Part shown: positions 7,990-15,285 of the stretch, in pieces | Position numbering within the stretch: position 1 is the stretch's first letter | Layout: every line of letters begins with the position of its first letter | Assembly (NCBI GenBank): GCA_965662485.1 | Contig: CBFIIL010000012.1 | Span: 1-38,252, forward strand | From: UBA3537 sp965662485 | Lineage (GTDB): Bacteria; Bacteroidota; Bacteroidia; Flavobacteriales; Flavobacteriaceae | Direction of reading: 5' to 3' | DNA: 38,252 bases | Position numbers and translations under genes: made by a program | Notes under the pieces: model-generated | What the model was told of the DNA's origin: nothing | Seen by the model: only the letters and a program-made list of their open reading frames with translations | Databases searched by the model: none

Positions 7990-8910
7990 TTAATTTAAGG
8001 ATTGGATATATTTTTTTGGAGTTGTTCCATATTGTTTTTTAAAAGCAGCAATAAAATGGCTCGCTGTGCTGTAACCAACTTTAAGCCCAACTTCATTAAC
8101 ATTGTTGGTTCCTGATTCTAACAATTTTCTAGCAACTTCCATTTTATAATCAAACAAAAAGCCATAAACTGTAGTGCCATAAATTTGTTTAAACCCTTCT
8201 TTTAGTTTTTTCAAACTAATATCTATTTCGGTAGCTAATTCTGCCAAAGTTGGAGGTTCGGCCATTCGCTTAATGATGATATCTTTGGCTTGTTTTATTT
8301 TTATAACATTCGATTCATCGGCCAAGAAAGGACATTGTTCTACATTGGCCTCTTCTCCTCTATTGAAATACAAACTTAGCAACTCGTAGACTTTTGCTTT
8401 GCAATACAACTCACGAAGATTTGAATTCAAATTATAATTGATAATTTGATTGAGAACAATCGCCATTGACGGTGAAATGAAGCCATCTTTATAATATTTT
8501 TTTAACTTGTTATCATCGTTCAAAAAAGTTATATAATTCGCTTCGTGGGAAAATAATGCATGAAATTTTTTGATAGATATCAAAACAGAAACCACCCAAG
8601 TATTTGGTTGAACAATCATGTGTATTGGTAAATCTCTTTGAGGATTATACAACAAAAGAGAATTTTCTTCAGGGATATCAAGAGTATAAGTATTATTATT
8701 GAAACAAAATTGAGTGGTCCCTTTTAGACAAAAATGAAACTGTATAAATGAATTATCAATTGCTTTTTCTAAAACCTTTGTAGTATCAAATTCATTTTGA
8801 TAAGTCATTACCAAAAACCCTGATTCGATAGAAGTTTCCAAAAAAGTTCCTGTAGCGACATTTTTATCTGCAACTTTTGAAATGTTTGAATTTTTATTAT
8901 TTAGATTCAT
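7990..8910 (-). CDS. AraC-family transcriptional regulator at the heme divergon
   Basis: Transcription factor of 306 residues. The last 100 residues or so (about 208-306) form the double helix-turn-helix of AraC/XylS proteins, with a first HTH around TLAELATEIDISLKKLKEGF and a second ending VGYSTASHFIAAFKKQYG and TPKKY. The N-terminal 200 residues resemble the ligand-sensing half of PchR/YbtA-like regulators, which sense siderophores, but I cannot name the ligand. The gene is divergent from hemA across a 175-bp region and lies 13 bp before hemH on the same strand. It is therefore well placed to control both heme runs and itself. That role is inferred from position. Confidence 0.9.
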   Translation of the reverse strand: MNLNNKNSNISKVADKNVATGTFLETSIESGFLVMTYQNEFDTTKVLEKAIDNSFIQFHFCLKGTTQFCFNNNTYTLDIPEENSLLLYNPQRDLPIHMIVQPNTWVVSVLISIKKFHALFSHEANYITFLNDDNKLKKYYKDGFISPSMAIVLNQIINYNLNSNLRELYCKAKVYELLSLYFNRGEEANVEQCPFLADESNVIKIKQAKDIIIKRMAEPPTLAELATEIDISLKKLKEGFKQIYGTTVYGFLFDYKMEVARKLLESGTNNVNEVGLKVGYSTASHFIAAFKKQYGTTPKKYIQSLN

Positions 8911-8966
8911 TATAAATAAAAATTGTATTAGTGGTCAATTTTAACCTGATAATTTTATTTAAGTTG

Positions 8967-8974
8967 CAAAAATA
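8967..8974 (-). promoter_or_regulatory. Probable araC-type/hemH run promoter, -7 element TATTTTTG
   Basis: Read on the minus strand this is TATTTTTG followed by CAAC, an exact TAnnTTTG match about 57 nt before the regulator's ATG. No clear -33 element at the standard spacing. The same ten bases TATTTTTGCA form the hemA -7 region in the opposite orientation. Confidence 0.5.
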
Positions 8975-9048
8975 AGAAATTATTGGGGACTAAACCCTAA
9001 ACGACAAATAAAGTTCCTCTAGCGTTATTTTTTAGTTAACATACATGC

Positions 9049-9056
9049 TATTTTTG
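9049..9056 (+). promoter_or_regulatory. Probable hemA operon promoter, -7 element TATTTTTG
   Basis: TATTTTTG fits TAnnTTTG exactly and lies 29 bp before the hemA ATG. The -33 region lacks a canonical TTG, which would fit a promoter needing an activator such as the adjacent AraC-type protein. Confidence 0.5.
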
Positions 9057-9085
9057 CACGCAACCGCAGGTATTATCCCAAATAA

Positions 9086-10333
9086 ATGGAGCAACACAAA
9101 GACGACAAAAAAACTTCTTTTTATGTTATTGGTATCAGCCATAAAAAAGCAGATGCTAAATTACGTGGAGAGTTTAGTTTGAGTCCTACTAAAAAAGCCG
9201 CGCTACTCGATCAAGCAAAAGCAAAAGGAATAGAAAGCATTGTGGCAACTTCAACTTGTAATCGTACTGAAGTTTATGGCTTTGTACAACATCCTTCAGA
9301 ATTAATTGATTTGCTATGCGAAAATACTACTGGCTCGGTAGATATTTTTAAATCTGTAGCCTACACTCTAAAAGATAATGCTGCAATTGAGCATATGTTT
9401 AGAGTTGGGGCAGGTTTGGACAGTCAAATTCTTGGCGACTTTGAAATCATAAGTCAATTGAAATCTAGTGCTCGTGTTTCAAAAAAATACAATTTACTAG
9501 ATGCCTATTTAGAACGACTCATAAATTCAGTCATTCAAGCGAGTAAACGCATCAAAACAGAAACCAAGCTTTCCACAGGAGCGACTTCTGTTTCCTTTGC
9601 TTCGGTACAATACATTCTAAATTCTATCCAAGATGTAAATTCTAAAAATATTCTTCTTTTTGGAACAGGAAAAATAGGGAGAAATACTTGTGAAAACCTC
9701 ATAAAACACACTAAAAACGATCACATTACCCTTATTAATAGAACTAGAGAACGTGCAGAAAAAATTGCAGGAAAATTTAAAGTTTTAGTTAAAGACTACA
9801 GTCAACTTCAAGAAGAAATTGAAAAAGCTGATATTTTAATTGTAGCCACTAGCGCACAAAATCCTACTATTGACAAGCAAATTATTCAAAACAAAAAAGA
9901 ACTTTTGATCCTTGATTTATCAATACCAAAAAATGTTGATGAAAATGTGAGAAGCCTACCAAATGTTTCCCTAACACATTTAGACGAATTGTCCAATATT
10001 ACAGATGAAACTCTAGAAAAAAGAAAAGAATTTATTCCTGTAGCAGAGGCTATAATTGAAGACATTAAAAGTGAATTTTTAGAATGGTTAGAATACAGAA
10101 AATTTGCCCCTACTATTAAAGCACTCAAAGAAAAATTAAATGTTTTTGCGGAAACAGAAATTGAAACACAACGCAAAAAGCTTGAAAATTTCAATAAACC
10201 TCAGGCAGACCTATTGAGTGCTCAGATTGTTCAAAAAATTACTAATCATTTTGCACACCACCTCAAAGAAGAAAACAATTCTGTTGACAATAGCTTAGAA
10301 CTGATTCAAAAAATTTTTCAATTAGATAAATAA
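9086..10333 (+). CDS. hemA: Glutamyl-tRNA reductase
   Basis: NADPH-dependent reductase that converts glutamyl-tRNA to glutamate-1-semialdehyde, the committed step of the C5 route to 5-aminolevulinate. The 415-residue protein has the active-site Cys58 in ATSTCNRTE, the GAGLDSQILGDFEI substrate segment (108-121), the NADPH-binding GTGKIG glycine motif (193-198) and a C-terminal helical dimerisation domain. It leads the rightward heme operon, with 3 bp between its stop and hemCD. hemL, the next enzyme, is not in the window. Its promoter region is shared with the divergent AraC-type regulator, and 5-aminolevulinate supply is the usual control point of heme synthesis. Confidence 0.98.
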   Translation: MEQHKDDKKTSFYVIGISHKKADAKLRGEFSLSPTKKAALLDQAKAKGIESIVATSTCNRTEVYGFVQHPSELIDLLCENTTGSVDIFKSVAYTLKDNAAIEHMFRVGAGLDSQILGDFEIISQLKSSARVSKKYNLLDAYLERLINSVIQASKRIKTETKLSTGATSVSFASVQYILNSIQDVNSKNILLFGTGKIGRNTCENLIKHTKNDHITLINRTRERAEKIAGKFKVLVKDYSQLQEEIEKADILIVATSAQNPTIDKQIIQNKKELLILDLSIPKNVDENVRSLPNVSLTHLDELSNITDETLEKRKEFIPVAEAIIEDIKSEFLEWLEYRKFAPTIKALKEKLNVFAETEIETQRKKLENFNKPQADLLSAQIVQKITNHFAHHLKEENNSVDNSLELIQKIFQLDK

Positions 10334-10336
10334 AAT

Positions 10337-11841
10337 ATGCCCAAAACCATTCGCATAGGAACAAGAGATAGTCAACTTGCGCTTTGGCAAGCAAAAACTG
10401 TTAAAGAACAATTAGAACATTTGGGGCATAAAACAGAGATTGTTCCTGTAAAATCAACTGGAGATTTAGTATTAAATCAACCAATTTATGAGCTTGGAAT
10501 CACAGGTGTTTTTACACGCACGCTCGACATTGCTCTGCTTAACGAGGAGATTGATATTGCCGTACACTCCTTCAAAGATGTTCCTACAATACTCCCAAAA
10601 GGCATCATACAATCAGCGGTTTTAAAACGTGGAAACATAAGAGACACCCTAGTTTTTAAAAATAATGAAGAATTTTTGGCTCAAAAAGATGCAATTGTAG
10701 CAACTGGAAGTCTCAGAAGAAAGGCACAATGGCTGAATCGTTATCCAACACACACGATTGTTGGTCTTAGAGGAAACGTTAATACAAGACTGAAAAAACT
10801 AGAAGACAACAAAGACTGGAATGGTGCAGTTTTTGCCGCAGCTGGACTGGGGAGAATTGGCCTTACACCTGAAAATGCTGTCAATTTAGAGTGGATGGTT
10901 CCTGCACCAGCACAAGGCGCTATCATGATTGCCTGCTTAGAATCCGATAAAGAAACCTTGGAAATCTGTTCGGCATTAAATCACGAAGAAACTGAAATTT
11001 GCACACAAATGGAGCGTGCTTTCCTAAACAAATTAGAAGGTGGATGTAGTGCACCCATTGGAGCTTTGGCTTTCATAAAAGACGAAGAAATTCATTTCCA
11101 TGGCATCATACTAAGTGAAGACGGCACAAAAAAAGTTGAAGCAAAACGCAGTGCACCCTTAGGAAAACACTCGTCGATTGTAGATGAGTGTGTGGAATTT
11201 ATTGTTGAAAGAGGTGGAAAAAACTTGGTGAGTAAAACAGCCTTAAAGCCACAAAAAACCAATATCTTTTCTTCAAAAACACTTAGCGAAGGACAAAAAG
11301 ATTTGTTTGCTGATGCTATTAAAGTTGAAAGTTCAGATTTCATAAAAACTACACCCAACAGAATCAAAACTTCGGTTCTGAAAAAGACTCATGAAAACGT
11401 CATCATAACAAGTAAAAATGGTGTTGAAGCACTACTGAACAATTGTGCTGCTGAAGATTTGAAATTCAAAACGATTTATTGTGTAGGACGGCGCACCAAA
11501 AAATTGATTGAACAAAAAATTGGCCCTGTTAAGCATAGCGCTAAAAATGCAAAACTACTTGCAGAACATTTAGTTGAGTTTCTGGACGGAACGGAAGTTT
11601 CCTATTTCTGTAGTGATATCAGAATGGACGACCTCCCCACGATTTTAACAAAAAATAATATTACTGTAAACGAAATATCGGCCTACAGCACAAAGCTCGA
11701 AGCACCAAAATTACCTAAATCTATAGAAGGCGTGATGCTGTATAGCCCATCGACTGTGCAGAGTTTTTTGAAAAACAACACGCCATATTGTGTGGCCTTT
11801 TGCATTGGCGAAACCACAGCCAAAGAAGCTGNNNNNNNNNN
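10337..11841 (+). CDS. hemCD: Hydroxymethylbilane synthase / uroporphyrinogen-III synthase fusion, 3' end in assembly gap
   Basis: Two consecutive enzymes in one chain. Residues 1 to about 300 are HemC (porphobilinogen deaminase): KSTGD (39-43), the VHSFKD block with catalytic Asp81, TGSLRR (123-128), and Cys237 in LEGGCSAP, which carries the dipyrromethane cofactor. From about residue 345 a HemD domain follows, with VIITSKNGVEAL near its start, YSPSTVQSF and the final CIGETTAKEA. The last known codon is at 11829-11831, after which 10 N begin. HemD proteins usually run some 20-30 residues past CIGETTA, so the true end is probably inside an under-sized gap. An in-frame TAA at 11843 holds only if the gap length is right. 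It lies 3 bp after hemA. Confidence 0.92.
11832..11841. other. Assembly gap (10 N)
   Basis: Ten undetermined bases between the end of hemCD and the start of hemE. The round number suggests a scaffold placeholder and not a measured length. The gene order on both sides (hemA, hemCD / hemE, hemF, hemB) is biologically coherent, so the join itself is likely right. Confidence 0.95.
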
Positions 11842-11856
11842 ATAAAGACAAAAACA

Positions 11857-12882
11857 ATGATTAAAAACGATTTATTTTTACGTGCATTAAAAGGCGAAAC
11901 CGTACAACGTCCACCAGTATGGATGATGCGTCAAGCGGGGCGCTACTTGCCTGAATTTATGGCCATTCGAGAAAAATATGATTTTTTTACACGATGCCGA
12001 ACTCCAGAACTCGCAAGCGAAATTACCGTTCAGCCCATCCGCCGTTTTGGAATGGACGCTGCGATTTTGTTTTGTGATATTCTTGTCATCCCGCAAGCCA
12101 TGAATATTGAGGTTGAAATGAAACCAAATTTTGGCCCCTATTTACCGCATCCTGTCCGAACCCAAAAAGATGTAAACAATGTAATTGTACCAGACGTAAA
12201 AACCGAATTGGATTATGTGTACAAAGCCATAAAGGCCACCAAAGAATTGCTCAATGATGAAATTCCATTGATTGGTTTTGCAGGGTCGCCTTGGACCATT
12301 TTGTGTTATTGTGTACAAGGTCAAGGGAGCAAAAATTTTGATAAAGCAAAAGCACTTTGTTTTTCAAATCCTGTTGCAGCACATCAATTATTACAAAAAA
12401 TTACAGATACGACTATTGCCTATTTAAAAGAAAAAGTAAACGCTGGTGTTAATGCGGTTCAAATTTTTGATTCATGGGGCGGTATGCTTTCCCCTACAGA
12501 TTATCAAGAATTTTCATGGCAATATATTAATCAAATTATTGAAGCCCTAAAAGACGATGCTCCTGTGATTGCCTTTGGTAAAGGGTGTTGGTTTGCTTTG
12601 GGTGAAATGGCAAAATCTAATGCGTCTGCCTTGGGTGTCGATTGGACTTGTTCAGCTAGAAATGCAAGATATTTAACGGGTGGAAACATCACACTTCAAG
12701 GTAATTTTGACCCTTCAAGATTACTTTCTCCACCGTCTGAAATCAAAACAATGGTACATCAAATGATTGATGCTTTTGGTAAAGATAAATACATCGTAAA
12801 TCTTGGCCATGGTATACTCCCCAACATCCCAGTAGATCATGCCAAAGCATTTATTGATGCTGTAAAATCATATAATTCATAA
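11857..12882 (+). CDS. hemE: Uroporphyrinogen decarboxylase
   Basis: Removes the four acetate carboxyl groups of uroporphyrinogen III to give coproporphyrinogen III in the cytoplasm. The 341-residue protein begins MIKNDLFLRALKGE and has the family signature PPVWMMRQAGRYLPE (19-33), whose Arg residues bind substrate carboxylates. Asp74 in AAILFCDILVIP is the catalytic aspartate, and the GFAGSPWT block follows. I chose the ATG at 11857 because the frame before it runs into the N gap and because family members begin here. Full family length indicates that the gap does not damage this gene. hemF follows after 18 bp. Confidence 0.97.
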   Translation: MIKNDLFLRALKGETVQRPPVWMMRQAGRYLPEFMAIREKYDFFTRCRTPELASEITVQPIRRFGMDAAILFCDILVIPQAMNIEVEMKPNFGPYLPHPVRTQKDVNNVIVPDVKTELDYVYKAIKATKELLNDEIPLIGFAGSPWTILCYCVQGQGSKNFDKAKALCFSNPVAAHQLLQKITDTTIAYLKEKVNAGVNAVQIFDSWGGMLSPTDYQEFSWQYINQIIEALKDDAPVIAFGKGCWFALGEMAKSNASALGVDWTCSARNARYLTGGNITLQGNFDPSRLLSPPSEIKTMVHQMIDAFGKDKYIVNLGHGILPNIPVDHAKAFIDAVKSYNS

Positions 12883-12900
12883 ACCCCCTAAAATCTACCT

Positions 12901-13806
12901 ATGATGAAAAATCAATTTTATAATTACATTGAACAATTACAAGACCAAATTACCTCAAAATTGGAGGCTATTGATGGTAAAGCAAAATTTAAAGAAGACT
13001 TATGGAAACGCAATGAAGGTGGTGGTGGCCGCACGCGAGTCATTCAAAACGGAAACGTTTTTGAAAAAGGCGGTGTAAATATTTCTAAAGTCCATGGGCC
13101 ACTCCCCCCAGCCATGCAAAGCTATTTTAATGTTGGTGAAGTGGATTTTTTTGCTTGCGGTTTGAGTCTGGTTATTCATCCAAAAAGCCCCATGGTCCCC
13201 ACAGTGCATGCCAATTGGCGTTATTTTGAAATGTATGATAAAGATGGAGCTATTGTAGATCAGTGGTTTGGCGGTGGACAAGATTTAACCCCATATTATT
13301 TGTTTGAAGAAGATGCAAAGCATTTTCATAGCGTCTGTAAATATGCATGCGACAAACACGACAAAAACTTTTACGAAGACTACAAAAAACGTTGCGACGA
13401 GTATTTCTACAACAGCCACAGAAATGAGGGTCGTGGTATTGGTGGATTGTTTTTCGATTATTGTAAAGCAAACGACACCATGGATATGCAACAGTGGTAC
13501 GATTTTGTAACTGAAGTTGGCGATAGTTTCTTGGAAGCTTACACCCCCATTGTCGAGAAAAGAAAAACCCTAACATACACAAAAGCTCAACGCGATTGGC
13601 AAGAAATCAGACGAGGGCGTTATGTAGAATTTAATTTGGTGCATGACAAAGGCACCTTGTTTGGACTAAAAACAAACGGTAGAATTGAAAGTATTTTGAT
13701 GAGTCTCCCCGCACATGTGCAGTGGGTGTATGATCATCACCCTGAAGAAGGGAGCGAAGAAGAAAAGTTAATTGAAGTCTTAAAAAACCCTGTTGAATGG
13801 GTTTAG
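12901..13806 (+). CDS. hemF: Oxygen-dependent coproporphyrinogen III oxidase
   Basis: Oxidatively decarboxylates two propionates of coproporphyrinogen III to vinyl groups using O2, giving protoporphyrinogen IX. The 301-residue protein has VHANWRYFE (102-110), GGGQDLTPYYL (124-134), the long HRNEGRGIGGLFFD block (173-186) and the RRGRYVEFNLVHDKGT block near the C-terminus. It has no radical-SAM motif, so this is the aerobic HemF and not HemN, which suggests aerobic life. Two ATG codons lie in tandem at 12901 and 12904; either could be used. The gene is followed by the four-helix-bundle cassette and not directly by hemB. Confidence 0.97.
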   Translation: MMKNQFYNYIEQLQDQITSKLEAIDGKAKFKEDLWKRNEGGGGRTRVIQNGNVFEKGGVNISKVHGPLPPAMQSYFNVGEVDFFACGLSLVIHPKSPMVPTVHANWRYFEMYDKDGAIVDQWFGGGQDLTPYYLFEEDAKHFHSVCKYACDKHDKNFYEDYKKRCDEYFYNSHRNEGRGIGGLFFDYCKANDTMDMQQWYDFVTEVGDSFLEAYTPIVEKRKTLTYTKAQRDWQEIRRGRYVEFNLVHDKGTLFGLKTNGRIESILMSLPAHVQWVYDHHPEEGSEEEKLIEVLKNPVEWV

Positions 13807-13827
13807 TAAGCTCAAAGCATAAAGCTA

Positions 13828-14233
13828 TAAGTTTAAAGCTAAAAGCGATAAGTTATGGTCGATTATAAAAATTACAAAGTATGGCAAAAGTCTCATGAAC
13901 TTGTAATTGATATATATCAAATCACTTCAACTTTCCCAAAGTCTGAGCAATTCAATCTTGTTTCACAAATTAACCGTGCAAGCTTGTCCGTACCCACCAA
14001 TATTGTAGAAGGTTGTGGTAGAGAAACTCAGAAAGAATTAATAAGATTCCTCTATATTTCATCAGGTTCTGCTCATGAGTTAGAGTACTTGATTTTGGTG
14101 TCCAGTGAATTAAAATTTATCTCTACAAAAGACTCTAAAACACTTTTGAAAAAAATAGATGAGCTTAAAAAAATGTTATTTTCATTAATCAAAACCATTA
14201 AAAAATCACTTTAAGCTTTTGGCTTAAAACTTA
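13828..14233. repeat. Imperfect terminal inverted repeats bracketing the four-helix-bundle gene
   Basis: TAAGTTTAAAGCTAAAAGC at 13828-13846 and the reverse complement of 14215-14233 (TAAGTTTTAAGCCAAAAGC) agree at 17 of 19 positions. The left arm ends 8 bp before the ATG at 13855; the right arm begins directly after the TAA at 14212-14214. Additional AAAGC/ATAAG repeats sit left of the arm from about 13810. In RNA the arms could pair and place the whole gene in the loop, as in the intervening sequences of some 23S rRNA genes. Confidence 0.75.
13855..14214 (+). CDS. Four-helix-bundle protein (S23/IVS-encoded family)
   Basis: Small basic protein of 119 residues of the family first seen encoded in 23S rRNA intervening sequences. 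Visible family marks are KVWQKSHELVIDIY near the N-terminus, FPKSEQFNLVSQINRASLSVP, the NIVEGCGR turn (about 53-60) and RFLYISSGSAHELEYL, followed by C-terminal amphipathic helices. The family forms small helical bundles; related Avd proteins work with diversity-generating reverse transcriptases, but no such transcriptase is seen here. The gene is inserted between hemF and hemB and flanked by imperfect inverted repeats, which makes the unit look like a small mobile or formerly mobile cassette. No function in heme synthesis is known or implied. Confidence 0.9.
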   Translation: MVDYKNYKVWQKSHELVIDIYQITSTFPKSEQFNLVSQINRASLSVPTNIVEGCGRETQKELIRFLYISSGSAHELEYLILVSSELKFISTKDSKTLLKKIDELKKMLFSLIKTIKKSL

Positions 14234-14244
14234 AAACTAATAGT

Positions 14245-15234
14245 ATGTATCCATTAAGAAGAAACAGACGTTTACGCGCCAACGCATCCATTCGAAGTTT
14301 AGTGCGTGAAAACAGCATTACACCAAATGACTTTTTAGTCCCTCTTTTTGTTGTTGAAGGTAAAGGCATTAAAGACGAAATTCCATCGATGCCCAATTAT
14401 TTCCGCTTTAGTTTGGATACGCTTCAAGCGGAGGTAAAACTTTTGTGGTCTTTGGGGCTTAAAGCCGTTTTGTTGTTTGTCAAAGTTGAGGATAACTTGA
14501 AAGACAACCGTGGAACAGAGGCGCTAAATCCCAATGGGCTGATGCAACGTGCCATTAAAACCATCAAAAATACCTGTCCAGAAATGTTGGTTATGACCGA
14601 TGTGGCCTTGGACCCCTATTCCATTTATGGCCATGATGGCATTATAGAAAATGGAAAAATCGTTAACGACCCTACCGTTGATGTTTTAGCACAAATGAGT
14701 TTGTCTCATGCCGAAGCTGGAGCCAATTTTGTTGCCCCTAGCGACATGATGGATGGCCGCATTTTAAGCATAAGAGAGGCGTTGGAAGACGATGGATTTA
14801 TAGACACTGGCATTATGAGTTATAGCGCCAAATATGCCTCATCTTTTTATGGCCCGTTTAGAGATGCACTGGATTCTGCACCAGCAGCAAAAGATAATAT
14901 TCCGAAAGACAAAAAAACCTACCAAATGGACTTTGCCAACCGCTTTGAAGCCCTGCGCGAAACCGAAATGGATATTGATGAAGGCGCCGATATTGTGATG
15001 GTCAAACCTGGATTGGCCTATTTGGATATCATTAGAGAAGTCAAAAATGAATTTGACGTCCCTGTAGCGGCCTATCAAGTGAGTGGCGAGTATGCCATGA
15101 TTAAAGCCGCAAGCGAAAAAGGATGGTTAGACCACGACCAAGCGGTACTAGAAACCACCATGGCGTTTAAACGTGCTGGGGCTGATCTTATTGCGAGTTA
15201 TTTTGCGAAAAATATTGTTAAGATAATTGGTTAA
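14245..15234 (+). CDS. hemB: Delta-aminolevulinic acid dehydratase (porphobilinogen synthase), non-zinc type
   Basis: Condenses two 5-aminolevulinate molecules to porphobilinogen. The 329-residue TIM-barrel protein carries both Schiff-base lysines, Lys196 in SYSAKYASSFYGPFR and Lys254 in IVMVKPG. The metal-site segment reads TDVALDPYSIYGHDG (118-132). The three zinc-binding cysteines of zinc enzymes are replaced by Ala121, Asp123 and Asp131, so this is the magnesium-type enzyme that needs no catalytic zinc. An allosteric Mg2+ site is likely. It lies 11 bp after the right inverted repeat of the four-helix-bundle cassette and probably still belongs to the hemA transcript. Confidence 0.97.
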   Translation: MYPLRRNRRLRANASIRSLVRENSITPNDFLVPLFVVEGKGIKDEIPSMPNYFRFSLDTLQAEVKLLWSLGLKAVLLFVKVEDNLKDNRGTEALNPNGLMQRAIKTIKNTCPEMLVMTDVALDPYSIYGHDGIIENGKIVNDPTVDVLAQMSLSHAEAGANFVAPSDMMDGRILSIREALEDDGFIDTGIMSYSAKYASSFYGPFRDALDSAPAAKDNIPKDKKTYQMDFANRFEALRETEMDIDEGADIVMVKPGLAYLDIIREVKNEFDVPVAAYQVSGEYAMIKAASEKGWLDHDQAVLETTMAFKRAGADLIASYFAKNIVKIIG

Positions 15235-15259
15235 GTTTAAAGAGGGGCTATTTTTTAAT

Positions 15260-15267
15260 TATCTTTA
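15260..15267 (+). promoter_or_regulatory. Possible promoter of the serine hydrolase gene, TATCTTTA
   Basis: A 7-of-8 match to TAnnTTTG, 18 bp before the ATG. It is embedded in a 19-base string (15250-15268) that recurs exactly at 30721-30739 before the small membrane ORFs. No -33 TTG at the standard spacing here. Confidence 0.35.
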
Positions 15268-15285
15268 AACCAAATTACAAACAAC

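Noticed and set aside
13250..13582. 110-codon open frame on the minus strand within hemF
   Set aside because: Fully antisense to a well-conserved gene, with no recognisable domain and an odd Cys/Arg/His-rich composition typical of shadow frames.
13855..14214. Diversity-generating retroelement accessory protein (Avd)
   Set aside because: Family relation exists, but there is no reverse transcriptase, template repeat or variable repeat in the window.
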